Shown: piece by piece, positions 1-7,317 of the stretch
Numbering within the stretch: the stretch's first letter is position 1
Layout of the letters: every line of letters starts with the position of its first letter
From: an uncultured Marmoricola sp.
GTDB lineage: Bacteria > Actinomycetota > Actinomycetes > Propionibacteriales > Nocardioidaceae
DNA length: 13,485 nt
Direction of reading: 5' to 3'
Assembly (NCBI GenBank): GCA_937868455.1
Contig: CALMMO010000280.1
Location: 1-13,485 of the forward strand
Notes under the pieces: model-generated
The model's input: only the letters and a program-made list of their open reading frames with translations
The model's database searches: none
Told to the model about the DNA's origin: nothing
Position numbers and translations under genes: made by a program

Positions 1-951
1 GGTGACCCCTTCAGAGGTGGTGCCGCTGGGTTTGGTCAGGGCGCAGGGTTCTCGTTCACAGACATCATGGACGCCTTCTTCGGTGCTCAAGGTGGTGCCC
101 AGCGCGGTCCTCGTCCGCGCCAGCGGCGTGGCCAAGATGCGTTGGTGCGACTCGACGTCGATTTGGCCGAGGCTGCATTTGGCAGCACCCACGAACTCAA
201 GGTTGACACCGCTGTCGTCTGCGCCGGGTGCAATGGAGCAGGCGCCGCTGAAGGCAGCAAGCCGATCTCCTGTGAGACCTGCCATGGGCGCGGCGAGGTG
301 GCACACGTGCAGCGCAGTTTCTTGGGCGAAATCCGCACGGTGCGGCCGTGCAACGCTTGCCGAGGCTATGGCGAGATCATCAGCGACCCGTGCCGTGAGT
401 GTGCTGGTGATGGCCGAGTGCGTTCGCGCTCGACACTGAGCGTCAAGATCCCCCAAGGTGTCGACACCGGCACCCGGGTGCAACTGGCCGGTCGCGGCGA
501 GATCGGGCCAGGTGGCGGACCGGCAGGTGACTTGTACGTCGAGATTCACGTGCGCCCACACCCCACCTTTGTTCGTCGTGGCAACGACTTGCTGGCCCAG
601 GTTGTGGTGCCGATGACGGCCGGTGCGTTGGGCACCGAGATCAAGATGCCGCTGCTCGAAGGCGATCTTGGCGACGAGCACCCCCAGCACACTGACCTGC
701 AGATCAAGCCGGGCACCCAATCGGGCACCGAGACGGTGCTGCGAGGTTTGGGCGTGCCGAGTTTGCGCGATAGCCAGCGCGGCAACCTCATCGTCACCGT
801 TGTGGTGGAGACTCCGACCCGACTCGATGATCGCCAGATCGCCCTACTGACCGAACTCGCGCAGGTGCGCGATGAGGAATCCCCTGATGGGCGCGTGCAC
901 TCTGGGCAGCCCAAATCCGTGTTCGACCGATTTAAGGATGCATTTCGATGA
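1..951 (+). CDS. dnaJ: Chaperone protein DnaJ, C-terminal part (5' end outside window)
   Basis: Co-chaperone that delivers unfolded proteins to DnaK and stimulates its ATPase in the cytoplasm. The frame is open from base 1, so the J-domain lies upstream of the window; the first ATG at 67 is internal. What remains is the end of the Gly/Phe-rich region (about the first 20 codons), then four CxxCxGxG-type zinc motifs whose first Cys codons are at 220, 271, 349 and 391 (CAGCNGAG, CETCHGRG, CNACRGYG, CRECAGDG), then the substrate-binding beta domains (GDLYVEIHVRPHPTFVRRG) and the C-terminal dimerisation part. All four zinc motifs are intact, so this is a type I DnaJ. Pairing with rsmE suggests the second actinobacterial copy, which usually follows hrcA; hrcA would lie upstream and is not seen. 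The stop overlaps the rsmE start by 4 bp (ATGA), implying translational coupling. Confidence 0.95.
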   Translation, partial: GDPFRGGAAGFGQGAGFSFTDIMDAFFGAQGGAQRGPRPRQRRGQDALVRLDVDLAEAAFGSTHELKVDTAVVCAGCNGAGAAEGSKPISCETCHGRGEVAHVQRSFLGEIRTVRPCNACRGYGEIISDPCRECAGDGRVRSRSTLSVKIPQGVDTGTRVQLAGRGEIGPGGGPAGDLYVEIHVRPHPTFVRRGNDLLAQVVVPMTAGALGTEIKMPLLEGDLGDEHPQHTDLQIKPGTQSGTETVLRGLGVPSLRDSQRGNLIVTVVVETPTRLDDRQIALLTELAQVRDEESPDGRVHSGQPKSVFDRFKDAFR

Positions 952-1688
952 GCCTGCCCTACTTCGTGCACCCTGATGCCGCCACATTCACTCAGGGCAC
1001 CACGGTGCACCTGCACGGTGTCGAGGGCCATCACGCTGCCGTCGTACGCCGGATGCGAAGCGGCGAGCAACTGGTCCTCACCGACGGTGCTGGCGCAGCC
1101 GCGACCTGTGTGGTGGCCAGCGCCGAACGCAAGAGCCTGCACGTGGTGGTCGAAAGCGTTGCCAACGTGCCGCTCGAAGACCCACGAGTGACGGTAGTGC
1201 AAGCGATCCCCAAGGGCGCCCGCGCTGACTTAGCCGTGGAAATGCTCACTGAAGTTGGCGCCGACGTCATCGTGCCGTGGGCAGCCGAGCGCTGCGTGGG
1301 GGTGTGGAAAGGCGATCGCGCCGAGAAGCAGTTGGCCAAGTGGCGCAACACTGCGCGAGAGGCCGCCAAACAAGCCCGGCGTCCCAACTTTCCTGAAGTG
1401 TCGCCCATGGCTAACACCGCCGACGTGGTGGCGCTCCTGCAAGCCTGCTCGGTGCCGGTTGTGCTGCACGAAGCAGCCTCCGGTCCGCTCGGTGACATCC
1501 CGATTCCAGGGCGCGGCTCGATCGTGGTCGTTGTCGGACCCGAGGGCGGCATCACTGAAGCCGAGTTGGCGCAGTTTGCGGTCGTGGGGGCCGAGCCGGT
1601 GCGGCTGGGTTCTTCGGTCTTGCGTACCTCAACTGCGGGCGTGGCAGCCGTGGCAGCACTGTTGGCTCGCACCAGACGTTGGGGCTAG
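948..1688 (+). CDS. rsmE: 16S rRNA (uracil(1498)-N(3))-methyltransferase RsmE
   Basis: SAM-dependent SPOUT methyltransferase that makes m3U1498 in the decoding region of 16S rRNA in the assembled 30S subunit. The protein is 246 aa, normal for the family. It has an N-terminal PUA-like RNA-binding domain (residues about 1-70; VEGHHAAVVRRMRSGE) and a C-terminal knotted SPOUT domain with the family signatures PKGARADL (88-95), GPEGG (197-201) and LGSSVLRTSTA (220-230), which form the SAM pocket and trefoil knot. The ATG lies in the dnaJ stop (ATGA overlap), fixing the start and implying coupling. The dnaJ-rsmE pair is a common bacterial arrangement. The gene ends 11 bp from the convergent GerMN gene; I see no strong terminator between them. 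Confidence 0.95.
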   Translation: MSLPYFVHPDAATFTQGTTVHLHGVEGHHAAVVRRMRSGEQLVLTDGAGAAATCVVASAERKSLHVVVESVANVPLEDPRVTVVQAIPKGARADLAVEMLTEVGADVIVPWAAERCVGVWKGDRAEKQLAKWRNTAREAAKQARRPNFPEVSPMANTADVVALLQACSVPVVLHEAASGPLGDIPIPGRGSIVVVVGPEGGITEAELAQFAVVGAEPVRLGSSVLRTSTAGVAAVAALLARTRRWG

Positions 1689-1699
1689 GGCTTTAGGGG

Positions 1700-2551
1700 T
1701 TAGCGAACCTCAAAGTTCTTGGTGTCAATGTTGACCTGCACCTCGGAGCGCTCGACGTCAGGCTTGCCTACAGGCAGGCTCGACACCATTACTTGATACG
1801 AGCCTGGCGGCAACTCCAGTTGGATGTTGTACGGCGAGCGCGTGCAGCAACTCTGCGCCTGTCCCAGACCCTTTTTCACCACGACGCCATCGGCATTGAC
1901 CACCGCCCAGTTGAACACTGCGTCAGGTGAGGCCACCTTGCCGGCAATGGCTACGCGGGTGCCCAACCGGGCGCCCTCAGCAGGTGCACTGATTTCGACC
2001 GGGGCGAGAACCTGGTCATTGAGTGGAGCTTGAAGGGGTGCCCCCATCAGTTCCTTGATCGGACGGCCATTGATGGCAACGACGTAATCACTCGGACCGC
2101 CATTGCTGGCGATGGTGCGGCGCAAAGCTTCTGCCGCCAGAGCACCTCCCTCGCCGTACCCAACATTGGGGACGATGCCGCTCAAGTCGACCAACAAGGT
2201 GCCATCGCTGGTCTCTTTGATCCGCACGCTGCTGCCTTGCGGAAAGGCGGAGCGATAGTCATGGTCGAAACTGGTGCCAGTCACCACGGCTGCAATCGCG
2301 GCCTGCAACTTCTTGCCTTTATCGGCCAAAGCGAAGGTGTCGTTACGGATGAGTTTGGGTCCGTTAACGGTGTCGGTGATCAAATAGGTGCGCACTTGAT
2401 AGCTCTGATCGCCCACTGTGGGCAGTGTTTGCCGGTCAGTGTCTGGCACTGGCTCCGGTGGGCTGAGCCTGACCACGCCAACGGCAACAGCCACGATGGC
2501 GACAACTCCGAGGGATGAGAGTGCCGCAGGCGCCCAGGTGTGCCACTTCAC
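1700..2551 (-). CDS. Membrane-anchored GerMN and Gmad2 domain protein
   Basis: Unnamed 283-aa extracytoplasmic protein. Residues about 8-29 form one hydrophobic helix (LSSLGVVAIVAVAVGVVRL) with no lipobox, so it is probably a signal anchor. A GerMN-like domain follows at about 50-165 (YQVRTYLITD, GTLLVDLSGIV, EGGALAAEALRRTI), then a Gmad2 immunoglobulin-like domain at about 185-275 (ISAPAEGARLGTRVAIAGKV, FNWAVVNADGVVVKKG, a Cys-Cys pair at 235-236, PPGSYQVMV). In endospore formers these domains occur in germination proteins; in actinobacteria they occur in cell-envelope proteins of unclear function, so no sporulation role should be read into it. It starts with GTG: no convincing ribosome-binding site is present, but TACCGT lies 6 bp upstream, consistent with a leaderless transcript. 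It is inverted relative to its neighbours. The domain call is by pattern recognition only. Confidence 0.8.
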   Translation of the reverse strand: MKWHTWAPAALSSLGVVAIVAVAVGVVRLSPPEPVPDTDRQTLPTVGDQSYQVRTYLITDTVNGPKLIRNDTFALADKGKKLQAAIAAVVTGTSFDHDYRSAFPQGSSVRIKETSDGTLLVDLSGIVPNVGYGEGGALAAEALRRTIASNGGPSDYVVAINGRPIKELMGAPLQAPLNDQVLAPVEISAPAEGARLGTRVAIAGKVASPDAVFNWAVVNADGVVVKKGLGQAQSCCTRSPYNIQLELPPGSYQVMVSSLPVGKPDVERSEVQVNIDTKNFEVR

Positions 2552-2557
2552 GCGATC

Positions 2558-2563
2558 ACGGTA
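2558..2563 (-). promoter_or_regulatory. Predicted -10 element (TACCGT) of the GerMN gene, leaderless type
   Basis: On the minus strand TACCGT fits the actinobacterial TANNNT -10 pattern and is followed by 6 bp and then the GTG start, placing the transcription start at or beside the start codon. No clear -35 hexamer is seen. It lies in the 50-bp divergent gap shared with the HIT gene. Confidence 0.4.
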
Positions 2564-2588
2564 CTGCCCCAGCGGGTGCCATCAGGCC

Positions 2589-2594
2589 TATCCT
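2589..2594 (+). promoter_or_regulatory. Predicted -10 element (TATCCT) of the HIT gene, leaderless type
   Basis: TATCCT fits TANNNT and is followed by exactly 7 bp before the GTG at 2602, so the transcript would begin at the start codon. There is no good Shine-Dalgarno sequence ahead of that GTG. No convincing -35 is seen. Confidence 0.4.
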
Positions 2595-2601
2595 GGGCGA
2601 T

Positions 2602-2946
2602 GTGCCTGATGACTGCCTGTTTTGTCGCATCGTCTCTGGAGACCTGCCTGCCACGGTGATCTGGGAGGACGACCACACAATTGTGTTTCGAGACATCGAA
2701 CCGCAAGCGCCCACCCACGTGTTGGTGATTCCGCGCGAACACCAACCCAATGCCGCGGCCTCTACCCAGGCCAATCCGGCCGTCACGTCTGCCCTCGTCG
2801 CGGCCGCGGCTGCGGTTGCCGAGCAAGAAGGTCTGGACGGCAACTATCGAATGGTTTTCAACACCGGCTCGGGAGCCGGGCAAAGTGTTTTCCACACTCA
2901 CCTCCATGTGCTTGGGGGACGTGATCTAACCTGGCCACCTGGCTAG
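2602..2946 (+). CDS. HIT (histidine triad) family nucleotide-binding hydrolase
   Basis: Small cytosolic hydrolase of the Hint/HIT family, which cleaves nucleoside phosphoramidates or dinucleoside polyphosphates; the exact substrate cannot be told. From the GTG at 2602 the product is 114 aa, the usual length. It shows CLFCRI (C5 and C8, a zinc-type Cys pair), the core FRDIEPQAPTHVLVIPREH, and the catalytic triad HTHLHVLGG with H98, H100 and H102 (H100 expected to be the nucleophile), ending in the typical WPPG tail. An in-frame start at 2515 exists but would add 29 residues lacking HIT similarity and overlap the divergent gene, so I chose 2602. The usual actinobacterial neighbour phoH follows, but here a copper monooxygenase gene sits between them. 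Confidence 0.92.
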   Translation: MPDDCLFCRIVSGDLPATVIWEDDHTIVFRDIEPQAPTHVLVIPREHQPNAAASTQANPAVTSALVAAAAAVAEQEGLDGNYRMVFNTGSGAGQSVFHTHLHVLGGRDLTWPPG

Positions 2947-2974
2947 TGGGAGTTACTGGGGTGGGACTGTGTCA

Positions 2975-4162
2975 ATGAGTCAACGTAGGCGGATGGCCTG
3001 GATCGCAATCGCAAGTGTGGTTGCGATCTCGATTTCGCTGCTCACGGTGTGGCAGTTCACCAAGAACGCAACCGCCGACGGGCACGGACATGTGGCGGCC
3101 AAGCCATCCTCATCGACGCGACCAGTGCCCCAAGCAGAGAACGCCAAGCCGTTGCGGCCCGGGGAGAAGCGGCTCACCTTGCAGTTGCCCACTTCCTACA
3201 CCCCAGCGGCGCCTGATGGCGTGGGCACCGATGACTACCGCTGCTTCTTGCTTGACCCCAAGTTGGTCAAGCCCACCGATCTGACTGGCTATGACGTGCT
3301 GCCGGATAACCCCGACGTGGTTCACCATGTGATCTTGTTTAAGGTCGCACCGGGCGATGTCGCGGCGGCAAAGGCTGTCGATGAGCGCACGCCAGGCGAA
3401 GGTTGGACCTGTTTTGGTGATGCTGGAGTGCCTGGCAACCGCAACCTTGATGACGCGCCTTGGCTGGGTGCCTGGGCCCCTGGTGGCACAGAGCGAGTGT
3501 TTGGCAAGAACCTCAGCATGCCGCTGGCGAAGGGTTCCCAGATCATCATGCAGATGCACTACAACCTGCTTAAGGGCGCCTCGCCAGACCAAAGCGCCAT
3601 CGCCTTGCGGGTGCGTAAGCCCTCGCCGAAGAGCCAGGCGCTGCACATGGTGCTGCTCCCGGCCCCCGTTGAGATGCCATGTCGTGCAGGCAAGGACGAC
3701 GGCCCCTTGTGCGACCGTGCCGCGGCCATGGCTGATGTTCGTCAGCGGTTTGGTCAAGCCGCAAGCATTGGCGATGCCCTGCACTTGCTGTGCGGCACAT
3801 CCAAGCCGGGGGTCGTGCAGTCGTGCATTCGCAACATCAACCGGCCCATGACCGTGAGAGCAGTCGCTGGTCACATGCACCTGCTGGGTCGTGAAATCAC
3901 CATCACTTTGATCCCTGCCGATGGCGGGACACCGCGGACCTTGCTGCACATTGGCACCTGGAACTTCGATGAACAAGAAGCCCAAACGATCAAGCCCGTG
4001 CAACTCAAACCCTTCGACAAGGTCAAGGTGACCTGTCGCCATGCCCAGTGGCCGCGTGATGGTCTGCCTGCGTTCTCTCAGCAGCGCGAAGACAGGTACG
4101 TCGTGTGGGGTGAAGGCTCCACCGATGAGATGTGCCTGGGGTTGCTCTCGGTCACCGAGTAG
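2975..4162 (+). CDS. Copper type II ascorbate-dependent (PHM/DBM-like) monooxygenase, membrane-anchored
   Basis: Likely copper monooxygenase of the peptidylglycine alpha-hydroxylating/dopamine beta-monooxygenase fold, 395 aa, acting outside the membrane; substrate unknown. Residues about 8-27 form a signal anchor after MSQRRR, followed by a His- and Pro-containing linker. All six expected copper ligands are visible: H117-H118 (VVHHVILF) and H195 (MQMHYN) for the first copper, H300 and H302 (GHMHLLGREI) and M386 (DEMCLG) for the second. WAPGGTE is also typical. Several Cys residues (for example in DYRCF, EGWTCF, MPCRAGKDDGPLC, VTCRHAQW) could make disulfides as in PHM. An in-frame GTG lies 6 bp upstream (2969); I prefer ATG 2975 because the GGTGGG at 2960-2965 is then 9 bp away rather than 3. 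It lies 28 bp after the HIT gene, probably co-transcribed. Confidence 0.85.
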   Translation: MSQRRRMAWIAIASVVAISISLLTVWQFTKNATADGHGHVAAKPSSSTRPVPQAENAKPLRPGEKRLTLQLPTSYTPAAPDGVGTDDYRCFLLDPKLVKPTDLTGYDVLPDNPDVVHHVILFKVAPGDVAAAKAVDERTPGEGWTCFGDAGVPGNRNLDDAPWLGAWAPGGTERVFGKNLSMPLAKGSQIIMQMHYNLLKGASPDQSAIALRVRKPSPKSQALHMVLLPAPVEMPCRAGKDDGPLCDRAAAMADVRQRFGQAASIGDALHLLCGTSKPGVVQSCIRNINRPMTVRAVAGHMHLLGREITITLIPADGGTPRTLLHIGTWNFDEQEAQTIKPVQLKPFDKVKVTCRHAQWPRDGLPAFSQQREDRYVVWGEGSTDEMCLGLLSVTE

Positions 4163-4198
4163 GAAGAAACGCAGGAGACCAGCCTGGCTCCAGGTGCG

Positions 4199-4204
4199 TA
4201 CCAT
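4199..4204 (+). promoter_or_regulatory. Possible -10 element (TACCAT) for the phoH-era operon
   Basis: TACCAT fits TANNNT; a start near 4211 would give an untranslated leader of about 44 nt before ATG 4255, matching the presence of a Shine-Dalgarno-like AAGGGG at 4245-4250. No clear -35 is seen. The 92-bp gap 4163-4254 holds nothing else I can identify. Confidence 0.3.
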
Positions 4205-4254
4205 AGGTGCGCTACCCGGTGTCTATTGAAGGGACGTGCCTCGCAAGGGGCCTC

Positions 4255-5244
4255 ATGACTGAAAGCAACGCACGCAGCGACCAGACCCAGCACGTGGTCG
4301 TGGTTCCGACCAGCATCAACATGGTCTCCCTTCTTGGCCCAGCCGACGAGCACTTGCGCGTCTTGGAAAAGGGGATTGCCGCCGACATTCACGTGCGCGG
4401 CAACCAAGTGCGGTTGTTAGGTCCAGCAGCCGAGGTTGCGTTGGCCGAGCGACTCATCGACGAACTCGTCATCATCATTCGCACCGGGCAAGGGCTCACC
4501 GCCGAAATCATTGAGCGGGCGCTCACGATGCTTCGCGCCGCCGATCCTGAGCGACCAGCGGATGTGCTCGGTCACAACATCTTGTCCAACCGTGGCCGCA
4601 CCATCCGACCCAAGACGCTCAACCAAAAGCGCTACGTCGACGCAATCGACAAACACACCATCGTCTTTGGCATCGGGCCAGCAGGCACCGGCAAGACCTA
4701 CCTAGCGATGGCCAAGGCAGTGCAGGCCCTGCAGGCCAAGCAGGTCAACCGCATCATCTTGACCCGCCCAGCAGTCGAGGCAGGGGAGCGGTTGGGGTTC
4801 TTGCCAGGCACGTTGAGCGAAAAGATCGACCCCTACCTGCGCCCCCTTTACGACGCGCTGCACGACATGATCGACCCCGAGACGATCCCCAAACTGCTGG
4901 CCAGCGGCACCATCGAAGTGGCTCCTTTGGCCTTCATGCGCGGCCGCTCGCTCAACGACTCGTTCATCATTTTGGACGAGGCCCAAAACACCTCGCCCGA
5001 GCAGATGAAGATGTTCCTGACTCGTCTGGGGTTCGGGTCAAAGATCGTGGTCACTGGTGACATCACCCAGGTCGACTTGCCAGGGGGGATGCAATCAGGC
5101 CTGCGCGTTGTCGAACAGATTCTTGATGGTCTTGAAGATGTCAGTTTCAACAAATTGACCAGTCACGACGTGGTGAGGCACCGACTGGTGGGCAAGATCG
5201 TGGCCCGCTATGACGAGTTCGACGCCCGCAAGGAGCGCTCATGA
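4255..5244 (+). CDS. phoH: PhoH-like ATPase
   Basis: Cytosolic P-loop ATPase of the PhoH family, whose members are linked to RNA metabolism and probably helicase-like activity; the precise substrate is unsettled. The product from ATG 4255 is 329 aa. An N-terminal KH-like region ([20 protein letters not shown]...[11 protein letters not shown]) precedes the PhoH ATPase domain with Walker A GPAGTGKT (141-148), the conserved [17 protein letters not shown] and Walker [10 protein letters not shown] (D241, E242). I chose ATG 4255 over the upstream in-frame GTG at 4207 because AAGGGG lies 4 bp before it and the extra residues are not family-like. It closely resembles the mycobacterial PhoH-like protein as I remember it. 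The stop overlaps ybeY by 4 bp. Confidence 0.94.
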   Translation: MTESNARSDQTQHVVVVPTSINMVSLLGPADEHLRVLEKGIAADIHVRGNQVRLLGPAAEVALAERLIDELVIIIRTGQGLTAEIIERALTMLRAADPERPADVLGHNILSNRGRTIRPKTLNQKRYVDAIDKHTIVFGIGPAGTGKTYLAMAKAVQALQAKQVNRIILTRPAVEAGERLGFLPGTLSEKIDPYLRPLYDALHDMIDPETIPKLLASGTIEVAPLAFMRGRSLNDSFIILDEAQNTSPEQMKMFLTRLGFGSKIVVTGDITQVDLPGGMQSGLRVVEQILDGLEDVSFNKLTSHDVVRHRLVGKIVARYDEFDARKERS

Positions 5245-5690
5245 GCATCGAGGTTCTCAACGAGAGCGAGTTTGAGATCGACGCGCGCCGTACCCAGCAA
5301 TTGGCGCGGTTTGTGATGGACCAGATGCGGGTGCACCGGCTCGCCGAGTTGTGCATCTCAGCAGTCGATGAGCAGACCATCGCCGAACTCAACGAGAAGT
5401 GGATGGAGAAGGCTGGTCCGACCGACGTCTTGGCCTTCCCGATGGATGAATTGCGCCCAGGCAAGGCACTCGAAGAGCCCGAAGAAGGCGTGTTGGGCGA
5501 CCTGGTCTTGTGCCCGGCTGTCGCTGAACGTCAGGCTGCCGAGGCGGGCCACTCCACCCAAGACGAACTCGACCTGCTCACGGTTCATGGCATCTTGCAC
5601 CTGCTGGGCTATGACCATGCCGAGCCCGAAGAGCACAAAGAGATGTTTGGTTTACAGGCCACCTTGCTCCAACAATGGGCGGCTAAGTGA
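5241..5690 (+). CDS. ybeY: Endoribonuclease / rRNA maturation factor YbeY
   Basis: Zinc metalloprotein of the UPF0054/YbeY family involved in 16S rRNA 3'-end maturation and ribosome quality control. The product is 149 aa, normal length. The diagnostic zinc motif [11 protein letters not shown] is present with H116, H120 and H126, and the upstream [11 protein letters not shown] and GDLVLCP segments match the family core. It overlaps phoH by ATGA and the following CNNM gene by GTGA, so it should be co-translated with both. Position beside phoH and four genes before era is the classic ribosome-assembly arrangement. Confidence 0.95.
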   Translation: MSIEVLNESEFEIDARRTQQLARFVMDQMRVHRLAELCISAVDEQTIAELNEKWMEKAGPTDVLAFPMDELRPGKALEEPEEGVLGDLVLCPAVAERQAAEAGHSTQDELDLLTVHGILHLLGYDHAEPEEHKEMFGLQATLLQQWAAK

Positions 5691-7012
5691 GCGACCAGAG
5701 TTTCTGGCTGATTGCGCTAGTCGTCGTGCTGGTCGCGGTGGCCAGCGTGCTCAGTGGTGCCGAAGCCGCGCTGGCTTCGTTTTCCCCGGCTCGCGCTGAG
5801 GAGTTAGCCGATGAGCAGCGACCTGGTGCCAAGGCACTGGCGAAGGTGCTTACTGATCCGGCGCCCGTGGTCAACACCACGATCTTGTTGCGGCTGATCG
5901 CGGAGATTTCAGCCATCGTGGTCGCCACGATCTTGGTCTTTGATGCCCTCGATGGACGGGCGAACACGACTACGTTGCAGGCGCGCTGGCCCTCGGTGCT
6001 GGCGACCGTCGGGATCATGGTCGCGGTGTCCTACGTCGCGATTGGGGTGGCGCCGCGCACGATTGGCCGCCAGCGCGCCGAAACGATGGCGTTGGCTTCC
6101 TCTGGGGTGCTGTTGGCACTGACCAAGGTGCTTGGCCCGATCCCAAAGCTGCTGATCTTGATCGGCAACGCCTTGACGCCCGGACGCGGTTTCGCTGAAG
6201 GCCCCTTTGCCTCTGAGGCCGAACTCCGTGAACTGGTCGATCTTGCTGAGGCCTCCAGTCTGATCGAGACCGACGAGCGCAAGATGATTCACTCCGTCTT
6301 TGAGTTGGGCGACACCATCGTGCGCGAGGTGATGGTTCCTCGCACTGACGTGATCTCCATAGAGCGGTCCAAGACGCTGCGGCAAGCGCTGTCTTTGTTG
6401 TTGCGCAGCGGGTTTTCCCGTCTGCCGGTCATCGAGGAAGACCTCGACGACATCGTCGGCTTTGTCTATCTCAAAGACATCTCCAAGAGGGTCTTTGACC
6501 ACCAAGAGGCGCAGTCGAGTGAAAAGGTCGAGTCGGTGATGCGCCCGGTGTTGCACGTGCCCGACACCAAGCCGGGCGATGACTTGCTGCGAGAGATGCA
6601 GGCAGCAAGACGCCATATGGCCGGCGGCGTTGATGAGTACGGCGGCACAGCGGGTCTGGTCACCATCGAGGATGTGCTCGAGGAGATCGTCGGCGAGATC
6701 ACCGATGAGTACGACGACGAAGTGCAAATCGAAACCCTTCCCGATGGGTCGGTGCGCGTGCCGTCGAGATATGCCGTGGATGATCTCGAAGAACTCATCG
6801 GCGTTGCGATTGAAGATGAAGAGGTCGACTCCGTGGTCGGCTTGATGGCAAAACACCTTGGCAAGGTGCCGATCCCTGGCTCCCATGTCGAGGTCGAGGG
6901 CGTGCAGTTCACCGCAGAATTCGCTGCTGGTCGCCGCAACCGCATCGAGTCGGTGTTGGTGAAGAACTTGAACCCGGTGCAATCACCTGAGAGCGACGAG
7001 GACCAATCATGA
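5687..7012 (+). CDS. CNNM/DUF21 and CBS-domain membrane protein (CorC/hemolysin-C type)
   Basis: Integral membrane protein of the CNNM family (old names hemolysin, CorC/HlyC), associated with Mg2+ or Co2+ efflux; the ion is not deducible here. The product is 441 aa. Hydrophobic segments at about 7-27, 60-88, 103-123 and 137-162 form the DUF21 region, with the acidic connector [21 protein letters not shown] (about 174-194). A CBS pair follows at about 212-335 ([58 protein letters not shown]), then a CorC_HlyC domain at about 345-430 ([16 protein letters not shown]...[15 protein letters not shown]). It starts with GTG in the ybeY stop and ends in an ATGA overlap. In mycobacteria the same place holds a homologue. 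Confidence 0.92.
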   Translation: MSDQSFWLIALVVVLVAVASVLSGAEAALASFSPARAEELADEQRPGAKALAKVLTDPAPVVNTTILLRLIAEISAIVVATILVFDALDGRANTTTLQARWPSVLATVGIMVAVSYVAIGVAPRTIGRQRAETMALASSGVLLALTKVLGPIPKLLILIGNALTPGRGFAEGPFASEAELRELVDLAEASSLIETDERKMIHSVFELGDTIVREVMVPRTDVISIERSKTLRQALSLLLRSGFSRLPVIEEDLDDIVGFVYLKDISKRVFDHQEAQSSEKVESVMRPVLHVPDTKPGDDLLREMQAARRHMAGGVDEYGGTAGLVTIEDVLEEIVGEITDEYDDEVQIETLPDGSVRVPSRYAVDDLEELIGVAIEDEEVDSVVGLMAKHLGKVPIPGSHVEVEGVQFTAEFAAGRRNRIESVLVKNLNPVQSPESDEDQS

Positions 7013-7317
7013 GCCTGGACAACCCCGAAGACCGCAAACTGGCCGTGTTGGCCCGCGCCACTCGAGCCCGTGCGCGAGCTGCTGAGGGAGCCGCCATCCG
7101 TGACACTGATGGGCGCACCTATGCAGCAGCGAGCGTCAATCTCCCTTCGCTGAAGCTGACCGCGATCGAAGCGGCTATTGCCATGGCCGTCGCCAGTGGC
7201 TGCCAAGGCCTTGAGGCTGCAGTCATCCACACCAACGAAACCGAACCTCGCGATGGTGACCTTGACGTGCTGGGTGAGTTTGCGCGCGCCGAAGTGCCGA
7301 CGTACCTCGTCTCATGA
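7009..7317 (+). CDS. Cytidine-deaminase-like protein lacking zinc ligands (probable pseudoenzyme)
   Basis: A 102-aa protein that aligns by eye with cytidine deaminases but appears unable to bind the catalytic zinc. The typical LTVCAE is LTAIE (L50-E54): the Glu is kept, while the zinc Cys position is A52. The typical PCxxCRQVLxEF segment aligns as PRDGDLDVLGEF (P80-F91), with R81 and D84 where the two zinc Cys should be, while V87, L88, E90 and F91 are conserved. The ending VPTYLVS matches the family C-terminus. Such short homologues occur next to era in other actinobacteria, so this is an established lineage protein rather than a fresh decay product. Overlaps of 4 bp on both sides place it inside the operon. 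Its role is unknown; a structural or regulatory task is possible. Confidence 0.8.
   Translation: MSLDNPEDRKLAVLARATRARARAAEGAAIRDTDGRTYAAASVNLPSLKLTAIEAAIAMAVASGCQGLEAAVIHTNETEPRDGDLDVLGEFARAEVPTYLVS

Noticed and set aside
1696..1711. Weak hairpin GGGGTT-AGCG-AACCTC between rsmE and the GerMN gene as a terminator
   Set aside because: The stem is only 6 bp with a G-U pair, it overlaps coding sequence of the minus gene and no T-run follows on either strand.
2515..2601. Upstream in-frame extension of the HIT protein
   Set aside because: The 29 extra residues lack HIT similarity, overlap the start of the divergent gene and precede the predicted promoter; GTG 2602 gives the family length.
3110..4204. 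Long minus-strand open frame opposite the copper monooxygenase
   Set aside because: No recognisable family and antisense to a gene with a complete copper ligand set; a GC-driven shadow.
4207..4254. GTG 4207 as the phoH start
   Set aside because: The extra residues do not look like PhoH, the codon is only 2 bp from the possible -10 element, and ATG 4255 has AAGGGG in front.
5909..6982. Long minus-strand open frame opposite the CNNM/CBS gene
   Set aside because: Composition rich in His, Gln and Arg without any domain pattern, typical of an antisense shadow of a high-GC gene.
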